Part shown: piece by piece, positions 1 to 6,523 of the stretch | Layout of the letters: each line of letters starts with the position of its first letter | How positions within the stretch are numbered: the stretch's first letter is position 1 | DNA from: DATBMY01 sp036554605 | GTDB taxonomy: Bacteria > Acidobacteriota > Blastocatellia > UBA7656 | Assembly (NCBI GenBank): GCA_036554605.1 | Contig: DATBMY010000420.1 | Location: forward strand, 1-20,166 | Direction of reading: 5' to 3' | DNA length: 20,166 bases | Notes under the pieces: generated by a model | Database searches by the model: none | What the model saw: the letters and a program-made list of their open reading frames with translations, nothing else | Told to the model about the DNA's origin: nothing | Translations under genes and position numbers: made by a program

Positions 1-726
1 GTCGAGAAACGTATTAAGCGCCGGGGTGCCTTGCGCCAGCAGTATCGGCAGCGAGAGCGTCAGCACCACCCCGTAATCGGGATAAAGCTGATTTATACGG
101 GCAAATACTTCTTCATGTCTCGAAGGGTCTGAAACCTTAAGCAATATGAGCGAGGCCAGCCCGTCGCGGTTTACGAACTCCTGCATCTTGGCAAGCGCAA
201 TCTTTACCCTGCCGAGCGATTCGGGCTCGTATATGCCGACGACCGTGAATTCGCGATCCAGAAGCTCTATGCGGTCACCTATCTTAGCGTTGCGCCCGCG
301 CTGGTGTATGCGATCTATGATAACTTCATCGGGGCCGCTCGCGCTGTTTTCAAACGGCCGCCCTTCGACTACGCGGGCCTCCGACACCCTGGCGAACGCG
401 TCGTAATCTATCCCGTCGATCATACGCCCGCGCACTATCTGGCCGACCGCTACGGCGTCGGCGACGCCTTCTACCTGACGCAACTCGTCGGCAAGCGTTA
501 TAGGGAGCGCGAGCGTCGGCGAAAGGTTCAACCCGATATTGTTGCCCGGCGGGCTGAATATTATCTCCGCCGTCACCGCGGAATTGCGCCGCCCCTGATC
601 GTGCAGAAAGCCATGCACGATGCCGACCGTCAGCACTACCAGCACGACGCCGAGCGCGACGCCCGCTATTGTCGTAAACGTGCGCGTCTTGCGATAAAGA
701 ATATTTGATAGAACCAGATTATCCAT
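1..726 (-). CDS. ABC transporter permease, MacB/FtsX type (3' end cut by window)
   Basis: The minus strand is open from an ATG at 724-726 to the window edge, giving 242 residues beginning MDNLVLSNILYRKTRTFTT. The layout is that of MacB/DevC/LolC-type permeases: a short cytoplasmic start, one membrane helix at about residues 17-42, then a long extracytoplasmic (MacB-PCD-like) domain with the usual segments on stating a new value and on the DREFTVVGIYEP beta region. The sequence stops near LPILLAQGTPALNTFLD, just where the later membrane helices should begin. Such permeases work with an ATPase and often an adaptor to move lipids, peptides or lipoproteins across or out of the inner membrane; the substrate cannot be read here. 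It starts 21 bp after the flippase-like gene and is probably cotranscribed with it. Ile is encoded by ATA in 14 of 20 cases, unusual for GC-rich DNA. Family assignment is firm, substrate unknown. Confidence 0.85.
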   Translation of the reverse strand, partial: MDNLVLSNILYRKTRTFTTIAGVALGVVLVVLTVGIVHGFLHDQGRRNSAVTAEIIFSPPGNNIGLNLSPTLALPITLADELRQVEGVADAVAVGQIVRGRMIDGIDYDAFARVSEARVVEGRPFENSASGPDEVIIDRIHQRGRNAKIGDRIELLDREFTVVGIYEPESLGRVKIALAKMQEFVNRDGLASLILLKVSDPSRHEEVFARINQLYPDYGVVLTLSLPILLAQGTPALNTFLD

Positions 727-747
727 AATGATCTTCGATCTTCAGAT

Positions 748-1785
748 TTAATGGTCGCGTCCTTCGCCCGACAGGCTCAAACCCGTGGCCGAGCGCGAAG
801 CGCGGCGGTCGCTTGCCGCCATCACACCCAGCACCGCGAGCCCGTAGCCCGCCCATGCTATAGCCCGGATCTTTCTTATGACCGCAAGCGCCACGCCCGC
901 GCCCGCCGTCATCCCCAGCGCCTCGATGACCATCGCGTGGCCGCTCTCATAAACGCCCGCGCGAACCGGCACGAAAAAGAAGGCCAGATTTATAACCTTG
1001 GTGACCGCCTCGACCACGAATCCCGCGAGCGGCGAGGCCGCAAGCCCCATCAGTCCCAGTATCAATATTACTTCAGCCACGTTTATTAAATGGGCCGTCA
1101 TATTGAGCGCGACTATAAAGTAGAATGCGCCGCTCCTGTGCTCGTAAAACGAATAGACGTTCTCTTCGAGCGCGCGCACGCGCGAGGCCGCCTGCTCGAG
1201 CCGGTTGTTTCGCCCGCGGGCGGCCGAAACAAGCAGCCGGGCGAATATAAAGCTCCTCTTGCGGATCGCGTACCAGGCCACAAGGACCGCGATTACTATC
1301 CCTATTCCTATAATGTACCCGGCCGTCTTCAGGTTGTCGGGCACATCGGTCATCAGCGCGAGCGCCGGCAACCCTCCGAGCATGAAGATGATGACCGTCA
1401 GGTTATATATAAGGTTCTCCACGACTATCGAAGAGAGCCCCTGAACGAGCGGCACCTGGCGGCGCACCATCGCGGCCTTCGCGGGCTCGGCCAGAAAAGG
1501 CCCCGTCGCCGTCAGGTATTTTATCGCTTCGCCCGCAAGCATCACGTTTACCAGCGACCAGAAACTTAAGCGGCGATGCTCGGGAGCAATCGAGTAGTAC
1601 CACGACGCCGCGCGAACGAGATTGCGCAGCCCCGACAGCGCCATTATCGCCGCGAACCCCCATCCCATCATCTCCAGGTAGACCGCGATCACATCCGTGC
1701 CGGTCTGCTTTATCAGGTAGATAAAAAGCGCAAGGCCCGCTACGAGCCCCGCCACGTTCAACCATTTTAGAATAGATTTTTTCAA
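748..1785 (-). CDS. Lysylphosphatidylglycerol synthase TM-region / flippase-like membrane protein
   Basis: This 345-residue protein has about eight hydrophobic helices, starting at residues 9-25 (WLNVAGLVAGLALFIYLI). The motif region GPFLAEPAKAAMVRR and the later VPVRAGVYESGHAMVIEALG match the LPG_synthase_TM / UPF0104 family (AglD, HpnL and MprF flippase-like domains). Members move or modify polyprenyl-, hopanoid- or phospholipid-linked substrates in the inner membrane. There is no C-terminal synthase domain, so it is the stand-alone flippase-like form. The only in-frame start that keeps the first helix is TTG at 1783-1785; no ATG or GTG lies between it and an upstream stop codon, and no strong ribosome site is visible. 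The ABC permease follows after 21 bp, and a lipid acyl-activating fusion gene is divergent, so a lipid transport role fits. The substrate is not known. Confidence 0.85.
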   Translation of the reverse strand: MKKSILKWLNVAGLVAGLALFIYLIKQTGTDVIAVYLEMMGWGFAAIMALSGLRNLVRAASWYYSIAPEHRRLSFWSLVNVMLAGEAIKYLTATGPFLAEPAKAAMVRRQVPLVQGLSSIVVENLIYNLTVIIFMLGGLPALALMTDVPDNLKTAGYIIGIGIVIAVLVAWYAIRKRSFIFARLLVSAARGRNNRLEQAASRVRALEENVYSFYEHRSGAFYFIVALNMTAHLINVAEVILILGLMGLAASPLAGFVVEAVTKVINLAFFFVPVRAGVYESGHAMVIEALGMTAGAGVALAVIRKIRAIAWAGYGLAVLGVMAASDRRASRSATGLSLSGEGRDH

Positions 1786-1840
1786 AGGCTCGTTAGCTTT
1801 GCGGCGAGCGCCGAGAGGCGTTCCGGTCTCCTAATGCTCA

Positions 1841-1870
1841 ATAATACCGCACCGCTCGCCTGGCCGACAA
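1841..1870 (-). promoter_or_regulatory. Candidate sigma70-like promoter for flippase/permease pair
   Basis: On the minus strand TTGTCG (1865-1870, four of six matches to TTGACA) is followed after 18 bp by TATTAT (1841-1846, five of six to TATAAT). The start would be near 1834, leaving a leader of about 48 nt before the TTG start at 1785. It lies in the 131-bp divergent gap shared with the ligase fusion gene. Based on consensus matching only. Confidence 0.35.
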
Positions 1871-1916
1871 ACTCGATGCTCGCGCCCGCGCTTTGCTATC
1901 ATGGCCTGAGAAGCCG

Positions 1917-4442
1917 ATGAGCAGAGCAAACCTCGCAAGCTTTTTCGAAGAGCATACCCGGCGCGGGCGCGGTATCGCCTTCGCCGGGCCGGTGGGGCTC
2001 AGGATTAAGAGGTGGTCTTACGACCGCCTGCGCAAGACGACTTTTCAATTCGCCCGCGAGCTTGAGACGCGCGGCATCGGCCGTGGCGAGCGCGTTATGT
2101 TATGGGGCGAGAATGGCCCCGAGTGGGTGGCCGCGTTCTTTGGATGCCTGCTCCGGGGCGCGATTGTCGTGCCTCTCGATATAGAAAGCGCGCCTGATTT
2201 CGTAGCTCGCGTCCACCGCCAGACCGGGTCTCGATTGCTGCTTTATGGTGTCAGGCGATGCTCTGTTAACCTTGCCGGCACGTCCGCGCTGGCTCTAGAA
2301 AGCCTGCCGGAGTCGATTGCTCATCATTCAAGCGAAAGATACGCCCCCGAAAATATTTCGCGCGATGACCCGCTTGAAATCATATACACGTCGGGCACGA
2401 CCGCCGAGCCGAAAGGCGTCGTGATAACTCACGGCAACATGCTCTCGAATCTTGAGCCGCTCGAAGGCGAGATAAAAAAATATATAAAATATGAAAGACC
2501 ATTTCACCCGGTAAGGTTTCTATGCCTGCTTCCGCTCAGCCACGTCTTCGGACAGTTCATGGGCATGCTGGTCCCGCAAATAATCGGCGGAGAGGTCCAT
2601 TTTCTCGACAGCTTCAGCCCCGCGCACATTATCGAAACGGCGAAGCGCGAGCGCGTGTCGGTCCTCGTCACCGTGCCGCGCATGATGGATTCGCTGCGCG
2701 CAAAAATAGAGCGCGATTATGATTCACGCGGCGAGCTTGAAAAGTTCGAAGAGTTGCTTGAAAGATCTGAAAGCTGGAGCGCTCAAAAGCGCTGGTGGAA
2801 GTTTCGCCGGGTTCATAGGGAGTTCGGCTTGAAGTTCTGGGCTTTTGTTTCGGGGGGCGCGGCGCTCAATCCGCGGACGGAACATTTCTGGCGGCGGCTC
2901 GGGTTCGCGGTCATTCAAGGATACGGGATGACCGAGACCGCCGCGCTCGTGAGCGTCAATCATCCTTTCAAAACCGGGCGCGGCTCCATAGGCAAGCTGA
3001 TGCCGGGCCAGGAGCTTATGCTCGACGAAACGGGCGAGATTCTGGTCCGCGGCCCAAACGTATCGCCCGGCTACTGGGGCGACGGCTTGCGCCCCGTCGC
3101 AAGCGAGCAAGGATGGCTGCGCACGGGCGACGTCGCGGAGATGGACGAGAGCGGGAACCTCTATTTCAAGGGACGAAAAAAGGACGTGATCGTCACCGCC
3201 GCCGGGATGAACGTACACCCCGATGACCTGGAATCGGCTCTGAAAGCCCAACCTGAGGTAATGGACTGCGCGGTGGTCGCCGTCGAAACGCCGCAAGGGC
3301 CGGAGCCGCTCGCGGCGCTGCTGTTAAAGGATGAATTCGCGAACGCCGGAGAAGTAGTCGGCCGGGCCAACCGGCTATTAAGCCAGCATCAGCATATTCG
3401 CCGATGGGTCGTATGGCCGGAAGAAGATTTTCCGCGCACCACTACGCAAAAGATTAGAAAGCGGGAGGTGCTTGAAATGATAAAGGATGATCTCAAATTT
3501 GAGAATTCAGATTTGAGATCATCTTCTATCCTTCGTGAAATCGCGCGGGTGACGAATGAGAGCCCGCAAGGCGTGAGCGCGGCGGCAAATCTCGCGACGG
3601 ACTTGAGGCTCGACTCTCTTGGCCGCGTAGAGCTGCTCGGCGCGCTTGAGGACCGCTACCAGATCGACATAGACGAGACGGCGCTGACGGATGCGACCAC
3701 GGTTGCGGACCTGCGGCGCCTGGTACATAAAGCGGCGCGGCGCGGCGCCCTCGAATATCCATATCCGTACTGGGCTCAGAAGTGGCCTGTCACCTGGATA
3801 AGATTTGCGGTTTATTATCTGCTGATGCTTCCGGCGATATGGATAATGGGCCGCCCTCGCATATCGGGGCGGGAGCATCTTAGGGGCTTGAGCGGGCCGG
3901 TTCTGTTGGTCTCCAATCATATAGTGATGGTCGATCAATCGCTCATACAGGCGGCGCTGCCCGCGAGATTTCGCCACCGCATGGCGATTGCGATGGACGG
4001 CGAGAAGCTGCGCGGATGGCGCCATCCCGAAGTGGGGACGCCATTCTTCAGGCGACTGCCGGGCCTGATCGAATACGCGCTCGTCGCCTCGCTGTTCAAT
4101 GTATTTTCGCTGCCGCTCAAGAGCGGCTTTCGCCGCAGTTTTCGATACGCGGGCGAAGCGATGGATAAAGGCTACAGCGTGCTCGTATTCCCGGAAGGAG
4201 AGCGCACGAAGGACGGAAATATTGGAAGATTCCGCGAAGGGACGGGTCTGCTTGCGGCGGAGCTTGGCGCGCCCGTGGTGCCGCTAAAGATCGAGGGGCT
4301 TTTCGAGATAAAGGCGCAGGGAAGATACTTCGCGCGGCCGGGCGAGCTTCGAGTAAAAGTGGGCGAGCCGGTCAGGTACGCGACGAGCGAAGACCCTGCG
4401 TTCATCACCCGCGATCTTGAGCGGCGCGTTTCTCAATTGTAG
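1917..4442 (+). CDS. Acyl-CoA/acyl-ACP ligase - acyl carrier - PlsC acyltransferase fusion
   Basis: This 841-residue protein joins three activities. Residues about 1-520 are an ANL-family adenylate-forming ligase: YTSGTTAEPKG is at 157-167, with GYGMTE, the LRTGD-type segment and GRKKDVIV further on. Residues about 530-610 form an acyl-carrier domain with DSL; Ser567 is the expected phosphopantetheine site. Residues about 650-841 are a PlsC/LPLAT acyltransferase with NHxxxxD (His668, Asp673) and FPEGERT (759-761 = PEG). The likely role is to activate a fatty acid, hold it on the built-in carrier and transfer it to a lysophospholipid, comparable to E. coli Aas but with the ligase first and a carrier between. 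No membrane helix count like that of Aas (which also carries transporter domains in some versions) is seen. ATG at 1917 is preferred because GAGAAG lies just upstream; an in-frame TTG at 1893 would add eight residues. The stop codon lies inside a palindromic repeat. A perfect inverted repeat sits in the linker before the carrier domain. Confidence 0.9.
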   Translation: MSRANLASFFEEHTRRGRGIAFAGPVGLRIKRWSYDRLRKTTFQFARELETRGIGRGERVMLWGENGPEWVAAFFGCLLRGAIVVPLDIESAPDFVARVHRQTGSRLLLYGVRRCSVNLAGTSALALESLPESIAHHSSERYAPENISRDDPLEIIYTSGTTAEPKGVVITHGNMLSNLEPLEGEIKKYIKYERPFHPVRFLCLLPLSHVFGQFMGMLVPQIIGGEVHFLDSFSPAHIIETAKRERVSVLVTVPRMMDSLRAKIERDYDSRGELEKFEELLERSESWSAQKRWWKFRRVHREFGLKFWAFVSGGAALNPRTEHFWRRLGFAVIQGYGMTETAALVSVNHPFKTGRGSIGKLMPGQELMLDETGEILVRGPNVSPGYWGDGLRPVASEQGWLRTGDVAEMDESGNLYFKGRKKDVIVTAAGMNVHPDDLESALKAQPEVMDCAVVAVETPQGPEPLAALLLKDEFANAGEVVGRANRLLSQHQHIRRWVVWPEEDFPRTTTQKIRKREVLEMIKDDLKFENSDLRSSSILREIARVTNESPQGVSAAANLATDLRLDSLGRVELLGALEDRYQIDIDETALTDATTVADLRRLVHKAARRGALEYPYPYWAQKWPVTWIRFAVYYLLMLPAIWIMGRPRISGREHLRGLSGPVLLVSNHIVMVDQSLIQAALPARFRHRMAIAMDGEKLRGWRHPEVGTPFFRRLPGLIEYALVASLFNVFSLPLKSGFRRSFRYAGEAMDKGYSVLVFPEGERTKDGNIGRFREGTGLLAAELGAPVVPLKIEGLFEIKAQGRYFARPGELRVKVGEPVRYATSEDPAFITRDLERRVSQL
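3486..3523. repeat. Perfect 13-bp inverted repeat inside the ligase fusion gene
   Basis: The arms GATGATCTCAAAT (3486-3498) and ATTTGAGATCATC (3511-3523) are exact reverse complements separated by 12 bp that contain GAATTC. The unit is AT-rich inside a GC-rich gene and is read through in frame as part of the linker between the ligase and carrier domains (about residues 524-536). The position and composition suggest an inserted palindromic element rather than conserved coding sequence. AT-rich words of similar type (GATCTTC, CAGATTT) also occur in the gap at 727-747. Confidence 0.85.
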
Positions 4443-4546
4443 GGACATCCCTCGTGGCTGCCCGGATCGAGCTTTAGCTCGATGATCTCCGGCGCTTCGC
4501 GCTGCCGGGCAAGTACCGGGATACCACGAAGTGGGTCGGTCCCTAC
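4439..4546. repeat. 108-bp imperfect palindromic element at the ligase/peroxiredoxin junction
   Basis: The ends are an exact 8-bp inverted repeat, GTAGGGAC (4439-4446) and GTCCCTAC (4539-4546). Two further complementary pairs are nested inside: CGTGG (4453-4457) with CCACG (4524-4528), and TGCCCGG (4459-4465) with CCGGGCA (4505-4511). At the centre ATCGAGC-TTTA-GCTCGAT (4466-4483) forms a perfect 7-bp hairpin. The ligase stop codon TAG (4440-4442) is the second to fourth base of the element. It fills most of the gap between two convergent genes. It could act as a transcription barrier in both directions and has the look of a dispersed, non-coding repeat or MITE-like element, but no target duplication was found and there is no T-tract. 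Confidence 0.65.
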
Positions 4547-4563
4547 AGCGCAATGATGCTCGA

Positions 4564-5001
4564 TCAAATAGAGCCGAGTATCTCTTCCGGGTGCTCGCGC
4601 GGATTCACTTTTTCATGTGCCTGGGCTATGCGCCCCTCGGGGCCGATCACGTAAGTGATGCGCCGCGCGTACTGGGCCGCGCGGTCGTCGCACGCGCCGT
4701 AAGCAATGCCTATCTCTCGTGTTGTGTCGCAGAGCAACGGGAAAGGGAAGTTGAATTTTTCGGCGAAGGCCCGGTTCTCTTCTTCGGTGTCGAAGCTGAC
4801 GCCAAGGACCTGGGCGCTCTTGTCGGCGAATTGCTGGATTCGGTCACGGAATCCAATCCCTTCAATCGTTCAGCCGGGCGTGTCGGCTTTCGGATAAAAC
4901 CACAACACAACGGTGCGGCCCTTAAAATCCGCGAGCCGCACCTCTTCGCCCGTGTGCGCTCTTGCGGTAAAGTCGGGCGCCTGGTCTCCTGCTTTTAGCA
5001 T
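4564..5001 (-). CDS. bcp: Selenocysteine-containing peroxiredoxin, Bcp/PrxQ-like (TGA read as Sec44)
   Basis: Reading from ATG at 4999-5001 gives 43 residues ending YPKADTPG, then TGA (4870-4872), then an uninterrupted continuation TIEGIGFRDRI to a TGA stop at 4564-4566: 145 residues with Sec44. In Bcp/PrxQ peroxiredoxins this motif is TPGCT, and the Cys is the peroxidatic residue that attacks hydroperoxides; TGA occupies exactly that codon. The rest of the AhpC/TSA fold is intact (APDFTA near residue 8, VLGVSFDTEEENRAF, FPLLCDTT, ITYVIGPEGRIA). Length is normal for Bcp. The usual resolving Cys five residues on (E. coli Cys50) is absent (Ile49), so this is a 1-Cys-like form; Cys at the LLCD and GACD segments remain. 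A SECIS-like hairpin follows the TGA. AAGGAGGG lies 5 nt before the ATG, a strong ribosome site. The alternative is a nonsense pseudogene, less likely because no other lesion exists. The two halves are missed by normal gene callers. Confidence 0.88.
4835..4855 (-). promoter_or_regulatory. Bacterial SECIS-like hairpin for Sec44
   Basis: In the mRNA, TGGATTC (4855-4849) pairs perfectly with GAATCCA (4841-4835), with a further G-U pair possible outside. The 7-nt loop CGTGACC has G as its second base. The loop begins 21 nt after the TGA codon. Known bacterial SECIS elements lie inside the coding sequence directly after UGA, with a short apical loop carrying a G in its first two positions and a UGA-to-loop spacing of roughly 16-37 nt, so this hairpin fits. 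The stem sequence codes for GFRDRI, a conserved peroxiredoxin segment, so some structure could be coincidental. Confidence 0.7.
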
Positions 5002-5033
5002 AGAATCCCTCCTTGAGAAGCATCCGGCCACAG

Positions 5034-5042
5034 ATTCTACCA
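5034..5042 (-). promoter_or_regulatory. Candidate extended -10 promoter for the peroxiredoxin gene
   Basis: On the minus strand the sequence reads TGGTAGAAT: an extended -10 (TGn) followed by TAGAAT, five of six matches to TATAAT, just downstream of a run of eight T. It lies 32 nt before the ATG, leaving a leader of about 25 nt that contains the strong AAGGAGGG ribosome site. No convincing -35 is visible. Confidence 0.35.
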
Positions 5043-5093
5043 AAAAAAACAGACCGCGGCCCCACCTCGCGCGTCATAAGCGATGTGAAAGGA

Positions 5094-5102
5094 TGATATA
5101 AA
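5094..5102 (+). promoter_or_regulatory. Candidate extended -10 promoter for the small secreted protein
   Basis: The plus strand reads TGATATAAA, an extended -10 with TATAAA (five of six to consensus), ending 29 nt before the ATG at 5132. The -35 position (about 5074-5079) is a poor match. It is divergent from the peroxiredoxin promoter about 55 bp away. Confidence 0.35.
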
Positions 5103-5131
5103 GGCCGATTCTTATTTAAGGAGACTTGATT

Positions 5132-5602
5132 ATGCGAAAAGGTTTGACGAATTTGATGCTGGTTTTTAGCATTTTCTCTCTGACGCTACTTCTTGCGGCG
5201 CCGGGTTTTGCGCAGGGGCGTTATCGCGGGCGGGCTTATACGAAATCTGACGTTGATCGAATAATCAAGCGCGTTGAAGAGAGGGCCGACGCGTTTGTCA
5301 AATTGTTTGACAACGCGCTCGACCGCAGCGCGCTCGACGGGACGGAGGCCGAAGACCGGCTCAACGACCGGGCCAAAGACCTTGAGAAGGAGCTTGACGA
5401 ACTGCGCGACGATTTCGACCGCACCGATACCTGGCGCGAGACGCGCGGCCGCGTGGAGGATGTGATGCGCGAGGCAGTAGCGATCAACTCGGTAATGAAT
5501 CGCCGCCGCCTCAATCAGAGGGTCGAGACTAACTGGCGGCTGCTGCGCTCGGATCTGAACCGCCTGGCCGGCATATATAACCTGCCGCGTCTGGCAGGCT
5601 AA
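5132..5602 (+). CDS. Small secreted alpha-helical protein of unknown function
   Basis: The 156-residue product begins with a clear Sec signal peptide: MRKGLT, a hydrophobic run (LMLVFSIFSLTLLLAA) and a likely cut after GFA at about residue 27. The mature part is highly charged and predicted largely helical, rich in Asp, Arg and Glu with heptad-like spacing (KDLEKELDELRDDF at about 88-101), so a coiled coil or helical bundle is likely. There is no Cys in the mature part and no known catalytic motif. AAGGAGA at 5118-5124 sits 7 nt before the ATG at 5132; a TTG at 5126 is in frame but too close to that site. The gene is monocistronic, facing a convergent hydrolase gene across an inverted-repeat terminator. 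I do not recognise the family; a periplasmic structural or stress role is only a guess. Confidence 0.8.
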   Translation: MRKGLTNLMLVFSIFSLTLLLAAPGFAQGRYRGRAYTKSDVDRIIKRVEERADAFVKLFDNALDRSALDGTEAEDRLNDRAKDLEKELDELRDDFDRTDTWRETRGRVEDVMREAVAINSVMNRRRLNQRVETNWRLLRSDLNRLAGIYNLPRLAG

Positions 5603-5607
5603 AAAAT

Positions 5608-5676
5608 AGTCCGCGGTCCGGAGTCCGAAGTCAGCGCTTCCCGATGGTTTTGACTTCGGACTACGGACTCCGGACT
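5608..5676. terminator. Heptad-repeat inverted repeat, probable bidirectional terminator
   Basis: Two 25-bp arms (5608-5632 and 5652-5676) match at 22 of 25 paired positions around a 19-bp loop. Each arm is itself a run of 7-bp units of the form RGTCCGN (AGTCCG, GGTCCG, AGTCCG and variants). A run of six A (5601-5606) precedes the left arm and five T (5676-5680) follow the right arm, so the transcript in either direction ends in a stem followed by U-rich sequence. It sits between convergent genes ending at 5602 and 5684. Confidence 0.75.
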
Positions 5677-5683
5677 TTTTCTG

Positions 5684-6523
5684 TTACATCAGAAAACGGC
5701 TGATCGATTTAACGAACTCATCTTCGCATTCGAACATAAGCATGTGGCCGCACGAGGCTATTATCTCTACGCGGGCATTTGGCAGATGGCGCTCCCACTC
5801 ACGAGCCAGGGGGGTCGGGATCAATCTATCGTCATCGCCCCAGAGTATCAAGACGGGCGATTTTATGCGGCGCAGTCTGCCCGAAAGCTTCGGGTTGTGC
5901 CCCGGCGGATTCCACGCCAGCCGCGCCGTCGCCGTCATCGCCTTGTAAGCTTCGACCATCATATCGTCGGCGGGCTCGGTGGGAACGAACATGTGGGCGA
6001 GGCTCGATTCCGCATTATGAAACAGCGCCTCTCTCAGGCGCGCGGGCCGTCGCATTAAAGCGAACAGGTCGGTCATGGGATGATCCATATGCCAGAGCCC
6101 GGCCGGCGCGCCAAGCACAATCTTTTTCACCCGCTCCGGATACCTGGTCGCAAGCTCGGCGGCTATCCACCCGCCGAGAGAAACGCCCGCAACATTGATG
6201 CGGTTATATCCGAGATGATCGAGCAGGTCTAGGTAGTGAAAGACCATGTCCTCCATCGAGTCTATCTCTTCGAGTCCCTCTGATTGGGCAAAACCCGGAT
6301 GCGCGGGGGCAATGAGGTGAAAGTTCTCCGAGAGCTTCTGGTGGAAGGGCAGCCAGATATTTTCGCCATAAGCTGAGTGGAGATAGAGCAGCGCTTCGCC
6401 GTCGCCGCCTTCCATCACCTGCACCTTGCGGCCGTCGAGGTCTATCATACGCGCCCGGTCGCGGGTCGCTTCGTACCATTTGACTTTAAGACCGTACTGT
6501 AGCTTCTTGAGCTTGTCGAACAT
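5684..6523 (-). CDS. Alpha/beta hydrolase
   Basis: A 279-residue alpha/beta-hydrolase fold enzyme, cytoplasmic (no signal peptide). The nucleophile elbow is GVSLGG with Ser115, the acid is Asp232 in WGDDDRLIP, and the base is His260 in SCGHMLMFE, giving a complete Ser-Asp-His triad. The APAHPGFAQSE segment and the WGDDDRLIP strand resemble MhpC/BphD-type C-C bond or ester hydrolases, but the substrate cannot be assigned. Its ATG lies 38 bp inside the end of the upstream monooxygenase gene, and its ribosome site (GAGGTG, 9 nt before the ATG) is also inside that gene, so translation is probably coupled. It is the last gene of a minus-strand operon and ends at the heptad-repeat terminator. Family certain; reaction unknown. 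Confidence 0.9.
   Translation of the reverse strand: MFDKLKKLQYGLKVKWYEATRDRARMIDLDGRKVQVMEGGDGEALLYLHSAYGENIWLPFHQKLSENFHLIAPAHPGFAQSEGLEEIDSMEDMVFHYLDLLDHLGYNRINVAGVSLGGWIAAELATRYPERVKKIVLGAPAGLWHMDHPMTDLFALMRRPARLREALFHNAESSLAHMFVPTEPADDMMVEAYKAMTATARLAWNPPGHNPKLSGRLRRIKSPVLILWGDDDRLIPTPLAREWERHLPNARVEIIASCGHMLMFECEDEFVKSISRFLM

Noticed and set aside
146..708. Plus-strand open frames across the left end
   Set aside because: They lie opposite a clear ABC permease frame on the minus strand, and their translations have no protein-like character.
4531..4998. Plus-strand open frame of 155 codons at the peroxiredoxin locus
   Set aside because: It is the antisense of the selenoprotein frame, which has family conservation and a ribosome site.
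4564..5001. Peroxiredoxin as a plain pseudogene or sequencing error
   Set aside because: Only one codon is affected, it is the catalytic one, the frame continues with full conservation on both sides, and a SECIS-like hairpin follows at the right distance. An error cannot be fully excluded without reads.
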